Shown here: positions 18,351 to 30,071 of the stretch, piece after piece | How positions within the stretch are numbered: the stretch's first letter is position 1 | Layout: each line of letters begins with the position of its first letter | NCBI RefSeq assembly: GCF_963678635.1 | Contig: NC_087066.1 | Span: forward strand, 50,897,581 to 50,961,580 | Origin: Symsagittifera roscoffensis | Lineage: Eukaryota > Xenacoelomorpha > Acoela > Convolutidae | Direction of reading: 5' to 3' | DNA length: 64,000 bases | Notes under the pieces: model-generated | Database searches by the model: none | Seen by the model: only the letters and a program-made list of their open reading frames with translations | Told to the model about the DNA's origin: nothing | Program-made: the position numbers and the translations under genes

Positions 18351-19171
18351 TTGTTATCTTGGTGATTTTTTCTCCAGTCAAGGTTCAACTTTTCAAATAA
18401 CAAGTTTACTATACCATTTTGAACTATATGAATACCCCGTGCTCAAAACCAAAAAACATCCTACTGTAATTTTTTTTCAAAATTTTGGGGCTTAGGTGTG
18501 GAATGACTTCTATCAGTTTCAATTGTTGCTATTGATGAGTAATTTAAGCGGAAAATCAGGTGGAGTCAAAATCTATTTCAAACTGAAGTGTAGTTAGCAT
18601 TTTTTTTTAGTTTTCGCATTTTTTCAGGAAATGTGATCAATGTTAAGTTAGACTTGCACGCGGGGAGAAGATTAGCGAAAGGAATTTAACTTTACAAGTA
18701 TTTATTTATTCTGAGCGAGATTTCTTAAGCTTGAAGTAGCGGTTTTCTTGTCAGCTCATTTTGATAATTATTTCGTGAACATGCCTCGCCAATTAACATT
18801 AACTCAAGTTCAAATATAGTTACAAAATCAACACTGGGGTTTTTTGCCTCGAAAAAAATGTCGGCAAAAATGTCTCGGAAAATTTCATCTTTTTGGACTA
18901 TTTTTTTCTGGGACACAATTGTCCGGGACACAAATGCCTATGCAAACAGACCGATATAGTAGAAGTTTGAAAGAAGCAATTGTCCAATAAGTCGTTTTGT
19001 ATCGTGATGTTGATGGTAAAGGCTTTCTCAAACGAACTGAATTAGCTGGTCGCAATTTGTTGCGACTGAAAACTTCTTCCATCTATCTCCGCAGTTTGTT
19101 CAATCATAAAACAGCGTCCAGATACAAGGTTTCAGCTCCATGACCTCCTTCATTCGATAAGTCCATACAAA
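18351..19171. other. No gene recognised
   Basis: AT-rich DNA. A GGACACAATTGTC-like stretch near 18910-18945 recurs in reverse complement near 44990-45025, so an old repeat is present. Short frames here look non-coding. Confidence 0.35.
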
Positions 19172-19560
19172 AGAGTTATGACCTATTGGTTATACTCATA
19201 GAGTAATTTCAGATAAGGTACACCTTTTGCTCGTCACGCTATCTTATTTTCGGCCGGATAGATTCGTGCAATTTCTTAGTCTAATACCGATCTTAATCAT
19301 ACCCTTATATATCCTAGTCTCAATAGATCTAGTGTATAATGGTTTATGCGAGTTAGTTCTTGGAGTTTATCCAAAAGGAGAACAACTGTATTCGAAGTTT
19401 TATTCAAATTGTTCTGCTGCTGAAACTACGAGTAGTTTCAGCACTTACAAATTAGTGTAAATGTTAGAGATTGAATATGATTGGTTAGTTAGTATTTTTT
19501 ATAGTGATAATTTATCAATAATATAATTGGTTTATAAATACTAGTTTAGAACTGGTTCCA
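19172..19560 (-). mobile_element. Solo LTR of the large Ty3/Gypsy element, inverted
   Basis: Reverse complement of this stretch matches the LTRs at 19791-20200 and 37259-37642. Its start on the minus strand is TGGAACC and it shares the internal AATCTATCCGGCCGAAAATA block. It is flanked by a CAAA duplication (19168-19171 and 19561-19564), the 4-bp size expected for this element group. It is therefore an independent insertion reduced to one LTR, 230 bp from the full element and in the opposite orientation. Confidence 0.85.
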
Positions 19561-19786
19561 CAAACTTCAGTATCCTACTTGTTAACACCGGTTGTTGAAG
19601 AGTTGAACATGACTCACGAGACGGTATGCCTAAGAACCCGATCAGAGGAAGGCGATAGGGTCACAATTTCCTCTTTTATCGAAACAGTTTCATTTGCTTA
19701 AAGTTTAATTTGCAAAATGCTTTAGTGTGAATTTTTTTTTGGCAAATAACAAAAGTTAAAGAGCTATATGAATTCTGCTACATACA
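19561..19786. other. Spacer between solo LTR and full element
   Basis: AT-rich sequence with no gene or site seen. Confidence 0.4.
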
Positions 19787-19790
19787 GTAG

Positions 19791-20200
19791 TGGAACCTGA
19801 TCTAAACTACATTTTATTATTGGATAAATTAGATATTTTACCACTGTAAAATATTTAATATTAACCAATCATAATCCGTCCAACTAACAACCCACTTATT
19901 TGTAAGTGCTGAAATTACTTGTAATTTCAGCACCAGAGAGATTTGAATTTAACTTAGAAATTGTTTGCCTCTCCAAGAGAACTTCAGCTGCCGCAATAAG
20001 CCAGTATACTCTAGATCTATTGAGCCTAGCAGAGACTAGTTAAATACCCTGAGACTAGTAGATATAAGACTAAGACTAGGATCGGTATTAGACTAAGAAG
20101 TTGCACGAATCTATCCGGCCGAAAATAAGGTAACGTGACGAGCAGACGGTGTACCCTATCCGAAATTACTCTATGAGTTAACCACATCGGTTCTAACTCA
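19791..20200 (+). repeat. 5' LTR
   Basis: A 410-bp LTR with TG...CA ends, preceded by GTAG. It matches 37259-37642 over its length with scattered differences and a 20-bp-scale indel near 19905-19930. It has CAGCACCAGAGAGA and CTATCCGGCCGAAAATAA landmarks. Confidence 0.9.
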
Positions 20201-20202
20201 TC

Positions 20203-20216
20203 TGGTGCGACCATAA
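20203..20216 (+). promoter_or_regulatory. Candidate primer binding site
   Basis: TGGTGCGACCATAA begins two bases after the 5' LTR. A leading TGG (complement of tRNA CCA) at this spot is what reverse transcription priming needs. I cannot assign the tRNA from sequence alone. Confidence 0.5.
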
Positions 20217-21423
20217 GTCTCGAATAAGACCTTAATAGCTTAGAACTAACCAAAAATAGATTAGAAATTAGACAAAACATTTTCAAAATGTTATACGATA
20301 ATAACTTAATTGAAATGTCTCTGCGACTCAATAGATCAGAGCCGATATTCCGCACAATACTAGAACTACCCGTTATTGGAAGAAGACCTCGGACAAGGGA
20401 CGATATACGACTACGTAGAAACTTACCATTTAGTTTCATGGTTGTACGACAAACTTTTATAATTAGAATTTTATTAGCAATGAATTTAGATTTTCATTTA
20501 CAAACATAAAATTTTGAAGGAAATCTTCTTGATTATTTCAGGCGCAAAACAAAATTACTAATGCACATAAACGATTGATAAAAAATTCTCAGATCGTTTT
20601 CTCAATTTCTGCAGTAATATATAAAACATATTTGTTTGAAAAATATTTATTAAAAAATAAAAATAAAAATTAGTAGCATGACAATAAATTGTTAGTATAT
20701 ATACATCATCCTGTTGTTCCAGCTTCATCACCTAAACATAACAGCAATCATAAGCCAACTAACATCATAAAAAACTAAAACTTTATATCAAATAAATTTA
20801 AACCATTTTAAATTTAAATTTACTTAATTTTAAACCAGATCATCAAGGCTTATCCTTGGATCTTAATAAATTTTCTATCTCGTTAATTTTTAATTCTGAT
20901 CATCAAGGCTTATCCTTGGATCAAACAGAACACTTTTGTTCTCCCCACCCACTTATCAAGTGTCTAACGACCTCAAACGTCGATTCACTACCCAACCTTT
21001 TCAAAAGACCCAGGACTAAAGGAAATTTTTTAATAACACTAACCATTCAAATTAAGCTAAACAGTGAAGAACTTCGGTTATTCACCCTTCACTTGAACCC
21101 TCCTCTTACCAGGCCCAGGATAGATCTTAGACTTAGTAAGTTTAAAATAGTATCTAACGAACTACTTGCGTTCTAATTATACCTGAACCTTGTGGATCGA
21201 TTTACTATTCTCCAACCCTTGAACACAATCACTACCCCTAAGTAAGATTAAGTAAGTTAACACCTTAACTTAGACTAGCCACGAGAAAGTAAAAAATCAT
21301 TCTCCGGAATCGATATACTTTTCTCTCCAACCCTGAACAAGGCTAACCAAAAAATCGTAAGGACTAACAGTCTAGGAAAATAAAAATCACTAATAACTTC
21401 TAGCATCCCTTATCCTAAACCTT
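20217..21423 (+). other. Long leader with repeated hairpin
   Basis: A 1.2-kb stretch without a convincing long gene. The motif GATCATCAAGGCTTATCC continues to TTGGATC and occurs twice (about 20838 and 20897). Each copy can fold as a stem with CAAGG/CCTTG and GATC/GATC. A second repeated phrase, TCTCCAACCC, occurs near 21210 and 21333. A short plus-strand frame (20288-20509, 73 codons, Arg-rich) directly follows the primer site and could be a leader peptide. Such structures suit packaging or translation control in a retroelement leader, which is inference. Confidence 0.45.
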
Positions 21424-22429
21424 ATGTCATTCAAAAATTTAGGAAACAAACAAACAATCGTTTTACACAATTGTGAAATAGAAAACCAAAAATATGATCT
21501 TGTAATAACCCCAAATACACAAACAGTTGGATACATTCGAACAAAACGACAAACAACAAAAAGAAAAATTATAAGCAAACAAAGACAAATCACACGAAAA
21601 AGATTTTCAAAAAATAGAAAAGCATTTTCCGAATCAGAAAACAACAGTATAGACGAACTATACAAATTAAGGGAATCAATAAATAAAAATTGCCCCATCC
21701 ATGATCAATTATAATTTTCCGACTCAGAAACAACTTCAAACTCATCAAAAAGAGGAAAAAGAAGAATAAAAAAGCTATATAAACACAAACCAGTACACCT
21801 ATATAATTGGAATCAACCAATTAGACATATTGATAGTTATATATTAACAGTCATCAAACGGAAAAATGGGCCACACTCAAAGTGACGAAAGTCCAGATGA
21901 AGAAGCAGTTTTTCCCTTTCTTATAGATTCACTCCATGATAGAGAACAAACACGATTTTGTAAAAACTTACTCGTAAATTTGTTTGAACCAGAAATCAGT
22001 CCATGCAAAGCAGACTTCCCGGATGTAAAGATCAAAAGACAAATTATAGAACATTATCTAAAAGACATATGTAAACTAACACAACAATACGGAATCTACA
22101 CCATAGAATTCAGCACACCACAAACAGCTCATAACAAATATGTAATTCAAACAGACGATATAGATTTAGAATTTTCGAAAGTATTCATAGAATACATCAA
22201 AAGCATACAATATCATAATTCACAAAGAGCAAACTCAATATTGACTAACGAAGTTTTTGCAATAATATATAGTTACATATCTATATTAGAAAAAACAGAA
22301 GTTCAAAGCACATCACCAACAAAAACATCCAAACATACAAAAGTAAGAAACAAAATCACAATATTTTCAACATTTTTACATATAATCCGCAAAAATTTCA
22401 CCAATAATGATGTCTCACAAAACACTTAA
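21424..22429 (+). pseudogene. ORF0: protein encoded upstream of gag
   Basis: Two frames appear to be one gene of about 330 codons. The first (21424-21714) is basic (TKRQTTKRKIISKQRQITRK) with a Ser/Glu patch. It continues after a TAA at 21712-21714 in the same frame and then shifts near 21865. The second (21866-22429, 187 residues) begins with an acidic stretch (QSDESPDEEAVFPFLIDSL) and holds helices such as KRQIIEHYLKDICKLTQQYG. It has no gag, protease or RT motif. A gene before gag is unusual for Ty3/Gypsy elements. It might be an extended gag N-terminus or a separate accessory gene. Confidence 0.5.
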
Positions 22430-22618
22430 CATGATTTGCAAAAAATTTAAGAATGGTTTATAATAGATTATTTTACCCACAACCTGGGTTTAATTTCACA
22501 AGCAAGAAAAAATTTCAGACCCCAAAGTACCAATGACGACACTGTCATTGCAGAACAATCAGATTACGTTTGAGACCCTGATTGGTCTCATCCAGCATTT
22601 ATAAACATTCCACAAGAT

Positions 22619-24250
22619 ATGTCGAGTCAAGCGATAAGTACAATATCTTTTCACAGAGATTATGTAAAAGGAATACCATTAACGATTGACGCAACACCAT
22701 TAAATTATAATACATTTTTACCTGATACACAAAATAACAGTTTATATTCAACAGTCATACATAATGAAAATCTCAATAGAACCAGAAATCTTACACAGCA
22801 AGATATTCAATCACCATCACACTTCATAAAAGAAGAAGTAGTCCAAACAACAGTAACAACCACACAACAAAGTATTTCACCAATACGTCCAAATATCACA
22901 ACACCAAAAAATACAAATACATTACTACCACAGGTAACCTTGCAGTCAACCTTTAAACCATCGGTTGCTCCAAAATACTCACATATGAACTATCAGACAT
23001 ATAGACCATTGACAAAACCGTCAAAAACACAAAAAAGGTTCACAAAAAACACTTTTGCAGAACACAATTATAATTATGCACACCAAACAAAAACAAATCA
23101 ACCCCCCCGAAAAAATACACAAAATTTAAATCACGTATGTTCCCATTATTGGAATCTCCCAAATACATCGACCAATTCAGTAAATTTTCCAGATAATCCA
23201 CACCCTCCACAGGATTATAGTGAAAATTATCCATTTTTTCAACAAAATAAGAATAAACAACAAACAACTTATAACACAAATTACTTATCATCTGATGATG
23301 ATAATTACTATCAACCAGATATTTTTGCACCATATACCACAGAATATCGCAAACAGAGACCGCGACAGTCTCGACCATATCAAAATATGAAAATTTACCC
23401 ACAAAATCTAACAGATATACAAAATCCACAACAAATGCATATACAAAACCCATTTAATACACAATCTTTTCAACCAATACAGCCACAAAACCCAATGACT
23501 ATGCATTCTTATCAACCAACTCAAATGCAAAATGAAATACTGCTTCCATATTACCTCCAGCAACACGAAATAATAAAAAATCAACTTTCAAATTTTTCAC
23601 AAATGCCAAATGCCGCAGAATCACTACAGATGACTATGAATCCATACCTCATGGGTGGATCATCAATAACATCGAATAAACCATTGATGGTATTCACAGG
23701 AACAGACCCTGAATATTCCGTAGAAGATTATTTAAATGCAGTAACAGCAAATTTAATTTTAAATATAGGACCTGAACCAATTAATACACCACTACATCAA
23801 AATTGGATAAATCGACGCACAGCGTTAATAAAAACAACACTAGAGTGCGCAGCCCAAAAATGGTTTTCAGTTTTACCTACAGAAATAAAATCAGATTGGA
23901 AAAGATTCACACAAGAGTTTTCAAAAATGTTTGATTCTGAACGAAACAAACAACATCAAAGAGTTTTATGCAACGAAATACGCAGATTACCAAATGAAAC
24001 AATTAAACAATTAGCAGTACCAATCGAATCACTAGTTCGAAAAGCATATTCACTTAATCCACATGACTACAAAAACACAAAAATGACAGAAATTTTAATG
24101 ATGACCTTAACACCTCAATTAAGGAAAATAGCTATAAAAAAGAGAGCATCTCATCCTTCCTCAATTCGAGATCCAGATTTAGATTTTAGAAAATTAGTAG
24201 ATAAACTAGAACAAGCTGAAATAACAAACTCGAAGAAACAGAAAATCTAA
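22619..24250 (+). CDS. gag: Gag polyprotein
   Basis: A 543-residue unbroken frame. Residues 1 to about 350 are rich in Pro, Gln, Asn and Thr and look disordered. Residues of about 355-540 form the retrotransposon gag (capsid-like) domain, recognised by FTGTDPEYSVEDYLNAV, the AAQKWFSVLP block, WKRFTQEFSKMF and QRVLCNEIRRLPNETI. In this family Gag assembles the virus-like particle and binds genomic RNA. The zinc knuckle and RS-rich tail lie beyond the stop at 24250, in shifted frames, so the original Gag was probably longer. Confidence 0.85.
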   Translation: MSSQAISTISFHRDYVKGIPLTIDATPLNYNTFLPDTQNNSLYSTVIHNENLNRTRNLTQQDIQSPSHFIKEEVVQTTVTTTQQSISPIRPNITTPKNTNTLLPQVTLQSTFKPSVAPKYSHMNYQTYRPLTKPSKTQKRFTKNTFAEHNYNYAHQTKTNQPPRKNTQNLNHVCSHYWNLPNTSTNSVNFPDNPHPPQDYSENYPFFQQNKNKQQTTYNTNYLSSDDDNYYQPDIFAPYTTEYRKQRPRQSRPYQNMKIYPQNLTDIQNPQQMHIQNPFNTQSFQPIQPQNPMTMHSYQPTQMQNEILLPYYLQQHEIIKNQLSNFSQMPNAAESLQMTMNPYLMGGSSITSNKPLMVFTGTDPEYSVEDYLNAVTANLILNIGPEPINTPLHQNWINRRTALIKTTLECAAQKWFSVLPTEIKSDWKRFTQEFSKMFDSERNKQHQRVLCNEIRRLPNETIKQLAVPIESLVRKAYSLNPHDYKNTKMTEILMMTLTPQLRKIAIKKRASHPSSIRDPDLDFRKLVDKLEQAEITNSKKQKI

Positions 24251-25121
24251 ACCTACAATACGTTGATCGAATTGAAACAAATACTACACATATAAATCAT
24301 GTAAAAGAATCAGACACAGACCTGATTGAAAAAATACTAAACATACTAAACAAATACTAAACGAACCCAAATTTTCAAAGGCAAACCATCTTTCAAAAAA
24401 TGGTGTAATTATTGACGACGAGACGGACACAGTATCGCCGAATGTAGACAAAAACAACAAGATAATCAGAATAAACCTCAAAAGCACAAAGAACCAAGTA
24501 AATCATTCTATCAATACATGAAAAAAAGATCAAAATCTACCAAACAAAAAAATATATAGTAATAACAGTTCAGGAAAACCATTTCCAAGCAACTCAAATT
24601 ACTCAAGAAATCAATCACCATATAACTCAAGTTATAGAGGTAGATCGCCCGAACGAAGAAATTCACGAAAATTCTCACAAAATAGACATAGCCGATCGAA
24701 TAGCCAAAATAACCAAAATAACTATTCACGATCGAATTCAAACACAACAGAATTTGTTTCTGCTTCCAGTGCCCATTCAAACCCAAGGAATAGACACTAT
24801 TCCAATTAGAGATCACGAAACTCATCATACAACAGAAATAGAAACTATTCACACAATAGAAATAGAAGTTATTCAAACAATCGAAATCAGAACTATTCAA
24901 ATAATAGATCAAGGAATAATTCATATAATAGATCGAATTATCACAGATGAAAGGATAATTATCAAAACAGATCACAAAATAATTCACAAAACCGAAACTC
25001 AAGTTACAATAATCGATACAGAAACTATTCCCAGTCACCACATAGGAATAATAACCGTTATCCCGATTCTCAAAATAGATACAGAAGTAATACACCAAAA
25101 CATCAAAAACACATAAATCAA
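24251..25121 (+). pseudogene. Nucleocapsid region: broken zinc knuckle and RS/N-rich tail
   Basis: At 24404-24445 one frame reads as a CCHC knuckle in which the second Cys codon has become TGA: Cys-Asn-Tyr-stop, then RRDGHSIAEC. Downstream (about 24565-25100) the plus-strand frame is dominated by Ser, Arg, Asn and Tyr repeats (YRGRSPERRNSRKFSQN and many SYN/RN units). This is typical of RNA-binding nucleocapsid tails. The two frames with repetitive Ile/Thr/His or Tyr/Phe content over the same bases are shadows of this repeat. Confidence 0.65.
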
Positions 25122-26197
25122 GTGCAAACAAATGAAGAAACAACTTCAGACCCCCCAGGTAATGATGACACAGGAAGTAATGAACTACAACTAAATCACA
25201 TTAATTGTGAATCATCAGATACTGAGAGTGATACAGATAATACCATCTCTGTAAATATGATAACAGTCGAAAACGACTATGAACCTATCATATACGAACA
25301 ACCTTTTACTTCATATATATATGAAAATCAATTGGAACTCCTTCATAATTACTACATTGGACCTATTAATAATAATACACAAACTACACAAGAAGTAAAC
25401 GAAATTAACACGGTAATTAAACCTGATAAAAAAGATGAAACACAACGCTCAAACACAAAACACATTTATCAAAATATACAAAAAGAAGAACCAAGAAAAA
25501 AAATTTGGACAATCCCACTTCTCCTAGAGAGTCCAAGAAGTAAAGAATTTCAACCACCAGATCTTGAAATTGATTTTTTAATCGACTCAAGAGCAGAATC
25601 AAATATAACTAATATTTCCACATGGAATGAAATTAAAACACTACACCCAAATTTAACACCTCTTGAAACAACTAGTAAATTGGCAACAGCAAAAGGATCA
25701 ACATTAGTAAACTATGGAAAAATCGAATTATTCCTCCTTCCCAAAAGAACAATGGAACAAAACAAGATTTTGAACAAGCCGTTTAAACAAATATCGTATT
25801 TCATATTACTGATTTTAAGCGCAATATCATTGGCATACCATTTATTACTAAATATATACCAACAAAAATATCTTAAATAGTAAAATCCATATCGAAGACA
25901 AATATACAAAAACAAAAAACGCAGCCTTAACATTCTTGCAAAGATTAAACAAACAACCACCATTTTTCTGAAAATTTTACGCCATTTATAATCAAAAACG
26001 GAAACACCTGAAACCACTATCAGGAAATATATATAATTTTTCAATAAAACCAGTTCATCAGTATGACAAAAGTCAAAACAAACAACAACTTTTTATGTCA
26101 GACTTCGAATTTAGACCTATTCACAAATTTTTCAAAATTACAATCTCATCTATAAAATACTCAAAAAAATACAAATTCCGATATAATTTCATTACAT
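25122..26197 (+). pseudogene. pol: Aspartic protease region of pol
   Basis: A 252-residue frame carries the retropepsin-like active-site strand FLIDSRAESNI near 25575-25605, where Gly of the usual DSGAES is Arg. The upstream half is acidic and Thr/Asn-rich and probably links Gag to protease. From about 25800 the frame shifts, and short conserved-looking pieces continue to the RT start at 26198. The enzyme would process Gag and Pol. The Gly-to-Arg change beside the catalytic Asp and the frameshift make it inactive here. Confidence 0.72.
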
Positions 26198-27433
26198 GTG
26201 TATAACACTACACCATATAAACTAGCATTACCTTTAGGACTTTTAGGATATTGCGAAACAAATGCCACAATTTCACCTATAATTGAAGTAGCCTATCGAG
26301 TAAATAATATATTACAACTATTAGATATTTGTCAATCAACAATTCTTAACGAAGAATTATCCATAAATAATATAATAAGTAATGAAAAAAGCAAAACAGA
26401 TTATTTCACAAAAACACCATATTTTAAACCGACATTCAATATAACAAATTACACAAAAGAACAACAAGATGAATTTGACAAATTAGCAAAACAACTCTTA
26501 AAATATTCAACAGTTTACGCAACATCAAAATTATACGTTGGAAAATTTAGTTCATCACTACACCTCGCATTCAAACCTGACGCAGTCTTCAAAAAGCAAA
26601 GAGCAAGTAAAGTACCAATTCACTTACACGACAAGGTAAATAGATTACTTGATATTTTAGAACAATACGAAAATATCTCAACTGTAAAAAAAGAAGAACA
26701 ACCAAAAGGAAACACCTTCATTAACCCTTTTATCATTCTAGCAAAAGGTGAATCACTAAAAATAGTTTTAGACGCTAGATACCTCAATTCACTAATTGAC
26801 GAATCAAAATGCAATTGGCCTATTGAACCAATACAAGTTATCTTAACAAAGATAAATGGTAAATACTTCACAACCGCAGATATGAATAGTGCATATAACC
26901 AAATGCCACTAGATGAACAATCACGACGTTTAACACAATTTATTATCGGAAATCAACAATATGAATTTAATCGCTTATTCTATGGAATATCCATAGGACC
27001 AACAGCTTTTTCAGCTTTCATGAGTAAAATTTTTAGACCATTAATACTCAAGAAAAATGCAATCACCTATTTAGACGATGTTTTTATGCAATCACAAACC
27101 AAAGACGAAATGTTTACAGTTTTAGAAAAATATCATAAAATAATTCAAAACGAAAATCTGAAAGCAGCCCCCAATAAATCACACTTCTTTTTAACACGCG
27201 TTAAATTTTTAGGACATAATATTGAACGAAACACTATCACTCCATTAAAATCACGCATTGATGCAATCCAAAAACTTCAACCACCTACAAAACAAAAGAA
27301 AATCCAAAAATTCCCTGGAATGTTGAATTTCTTAAGTAAATATGTTTACAAAATGCAATTATACTTAAGACCTTTCTATAACATCCTTAGACAACAAAAT
27401 AATGTTGAATGGACCGCTGAACATCAAACATGA
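26198..27433 (+). CDS. pol: Reverse transcriptase
   Basis: A 411-residue open frame with the RT domains in order: the LKIVLDARYLN strand, ADMNSAYNQMPLDE, QYEFNRLFYGISIGPTAFS, the catalytic ITYLDDVFMQ (YLDD, near 27070), LKAAPNKSHFF, VKFLGHNIE and the connection LNFLSKYV. All fit Ty3/Gypsy RT. It ends at a TGA just before the tether to RNase H, followed by a one-base slip in an A-run near 27450. The catalytic YLDD is intact. No start is expected because this is an internal part of Pol. Confidence 0.93.
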   Translation: MYNTTPYKLALPLGLLGYCETNATISPIIEVAYRVNNILQLLDICQSTILNEELSINNIISNEKSKTDYFTKTPYFKPTFNITNYTKEQQDEFDKLAKQLLKYSTVYATSKLYVGKFSSSLHLAFKPDAVFKKQRASKVPIHLHDKVNRLLDILEQYENISTVKKEEQPKGNTFINPFIILAKGESLKIVLDARYLNSLIDESKCNWPIEPIQVILTKINGKYFTTADMNSAYNQMPLDEQSRRLTQFIIGNQQYEFNRLFYGISIGPTAFSAFMSKIFRPLILKKNAITYLDDVFMQSQTKDEMFTVLEKYHKIIQNENLKAAPNKSHFFLTRVKFLGHNIERNTITPLKSRIDAIQKLQPPTKQKKIQKFPGMLNFLSKYVYKMQLYLRPFYNILRQQNNVEWTAEHQT

Positions 27434-28577
27434 TTTAAAGAAATTAAAAAATTTTGACAGAACAAATTTCAAACACAATTCCAGATCCAAATCAACCATT
27501 GTATGCAATGTGCGATGCTTCAAATTTTGGCATCGGCGCAGCATTGCTACAATCACATAGTGGAACAAATAAAATGAATCTTATATCAGCAAATTCACGA
27601 TTATTTACACAAGCAGAGCTACGACTCTCAACTCTAATGAGAGAATGTACAGCTATAATTTATACACTTACAGAATATGAATTTCTGATACTTGGATCAA
27701 AACACCCAACAGTTCTATTTACAGATCACAAACCAATTATATTTCTTTTTACACAAAAATCAAGTCCTAATCATAGAGTTTATAGGTTTCAATTCATTCT
27801 AATGAAATTTCCAAACCTACATATAGTTTGGACAGCATGAAAAAACCTTGCCTTACCAGATACATTAAGTAGAAATACGCCACCTGAATTACTTACACGA
27901 AAAACTACAGTTGAAATACCACAAAATATTAAATTCTATCTCGCAAAAAATGAAACATCACCCCGATTAGAATGCAAATACGCAGTAAAAACTGATATTG
28001 ATCAATCACAAATAAATAATCTACAACATTTTCCACTCTACTTAGATTGCCAAAATAATCACTATGAAGTTGATTTACTAGGAACACCAGCTTTTAAACC
28101 AATTCCATAGTCACAATGGATAAAAAATAATACTCAACAAAAGAGAATAAAACAACACTCGCATAAAAAAGATCTTTTTCCACTTATTGAAAAAAAAAAT
28201 TTGACCGATAAAATAAACTTATCAGGACCACAAACAAATGATTCAAAATGCACAATAAATCAAGTTTTTATGACCTCCATGACCCACTTGACACAATTCC
28301 CCTATCAAAACTCGAAATTGACAATTTTTTTCTCCCCCCAACAGATAATATTACACTTCAACTTTTAAAACAATATCAAAATCTCGACCCAGTAATTAGA
28401 TAACAAAAATCATGGCACAAATACAAAACTAAACCCGTAAGAGCAGATACCCCAATTTTAGGAAACAAAACACTCCTCCGATATTTCCGAAAATTTAATA
28501 ACACAGCAACTAATGAAAATACAGATCTTTTAGAATATCAATTAAATGATTCTAAAGTTCCCTGTCTTTCTTTAAGT
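27434..28577 (+). pseudogene. pol: RNase H and connection to integrase
   Basis: The RNase H domain opens with LYAMCDASNFGIGAALLQ (catalytic Asp), then LRLSTLMRECTAIIYTL (Glu), VLFTDHKPIIFLF (Asp) and IVWTA. A TGA at 27838-27840 interrupts it in frame, followed by LPDTLSRN, the usual end of Gypsy RNase H. The frame stays open to TAG at 28108-28110. The remaining 460 bp to the integrase zinc finger carry coding-like pieces in several frames. The TGA sits where a Gly (GGA) would be expected, consistent with a single-base nonsense change. Confidence 0.83.
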
Positions 28578-30071
28578 ATGATATTAATAGCTTTTAACAT
28601 CTCACATACACAAAATACTAAAGGACACTCCGGATCAGAGAAAACATACTCGAACTTTACACAAAATTTTTATTTCCCAAATGCACCAGTTTGGATAAAA
28701 GTATTATGCAATGATTGTATAATATGTCAATTGAACAAACCTTATCCGAATCAAAAACAAATAGCACAAAAACAAGATTTTAAAGGACAAAGTTTATATT
28801 TCAACCATAGAATTTTATTCGACACAAAAGGACCAATTTCACCATCCTCTGAAGGAAATTCTTATATTATGGTCCTTGTTGATGCATTCACACATTATGT
28901 AGCACTCAACCCAGTACCACATTGTAATGCTTACTATGCATACACAACACTTTACGAACACTGGATAGCTAAATTCGGATTACCCGAAATCCTAGTTACA
29001 GACAACGGTACAGAATTTATTAATAATGAAATAATCACACTATGCCACTTATACAACATCAAATATAAACCACGTACATCTCATGCACCTTGGACAAACG
29101 GATTAGTCGAAGGTATCTTAGATGTATCATTAATGGAAATGATACACGATACACGTAATGGTCAGCAGATGTAAAATTATTTCCCTTATCATACAATTCA
29201 CAAATCACAACAACTTTAGGAATGTCACCATCTGAAATGGTTTTTAGTCAAAAGCCACGAAAACCAATTATGTTTACAGCAAATGCCCATAAAAATGCAC
29301 AAGGTTATTGCCAACCAAATAAAGATTCAATTTGTTATAACCTACCTTTACACACATGATGAAGATCATTTTCATCATCCACAAATTCTTAAATTAGCCT
29401 CCGGCACACATACCGAATGGATATTAAATAGAGATAAAAAAGACAATGAAATTTACCAAAAAGTAACAAAGAAATTGTTACAAAGGCAAAACATTAACAA
29501 CCAAATTAATTCACGCTTTACACCAGCCACAGATTTAAAAATTGGAACATTTGTTTTAATACCTAACTTTAATACACAAAAAAGAATCTCTAAAAAATTA
29601 CAGCCACTTCGAAAAAGACCATATCAAATAATTGCCAAACCCACTGACGTAACGTATAAACTCACAGATTCAACCAAAAAAGAAATTCTTCAACATCGTA
29701 ACAATTTATTACCTTACTACCCAAAAGAATACGAATTACGCGAATTAACTCAATTATATTCTTTTACAGGTTTAAAAGTTATTCAAAATCATACAGAAAA
29801 AGAAACAAATGAACAGGACAACGTTCATCATGAAAAACAAAATCAAAAACAAATCACAACTCAAAACAATACAAAAACGCCAGACACAAAAATATCTCAA
29901 AAAGAAAGAAAAAACAGGAAAATGATAGAAAAAATTTTACCAGAAGAACAAGTAGAAAAATCAGAACACAGAGAATCATCACGACTTAGAAATCAACCAC
30001 GCAAAAATTACAAAACATTCATGCCACAATCGAAAATAATAAAGAAAGTTGTATTTCAAAAACAACTTTGA
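28578..30071 (+). pseudogene. pol: Integrase
   Basis: The N-terminal HHCC zinc-binding part is visible as HTQNTKGHSGSEKTY and LCNDCIICQLNK. The DDE core has Asp in LFDTKGPI, Asp in LVTDNGTEF and Glu in TNGLVEGI. After a shift near 29150 the frame continues through LFPLSYNSQITTTLG, with another shift near 29360. The long C-terminal part runs through LKIGTFVLIPNFNTQK and ends with a basic, Gln/Glu-rich tail to 30071. The C-terminus is longer than in most Gypsy integrases. Catalytic residues are intact, but at least two frameshifts break the gene. Confidence 0.88.

Noticed and set aside
20026-20439. 137-residue minus-strand ORF across the 5' LTR
   Set aside because: It overlaps LTR and leader, and similar frames appear in the other LTR copies simply by homology.
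24511-25143. Tyr/Cys/Phe-rich 210-residue minus-strand ORF
   Set aside because: It is the shadow of the Ser/Arg/Asn repeat of the nucleocapsid region on the plus strand.
1219-28110. Possible reassignment of TGA, since several in-frame stops in transposon genes are TGA
   Set aside because: TAA and TAG also interrupt the same genes, several TGA sites sit where Gly or Cys is expected, and intact ORFs end in TGA. Ordinary nonsense decay explains it.
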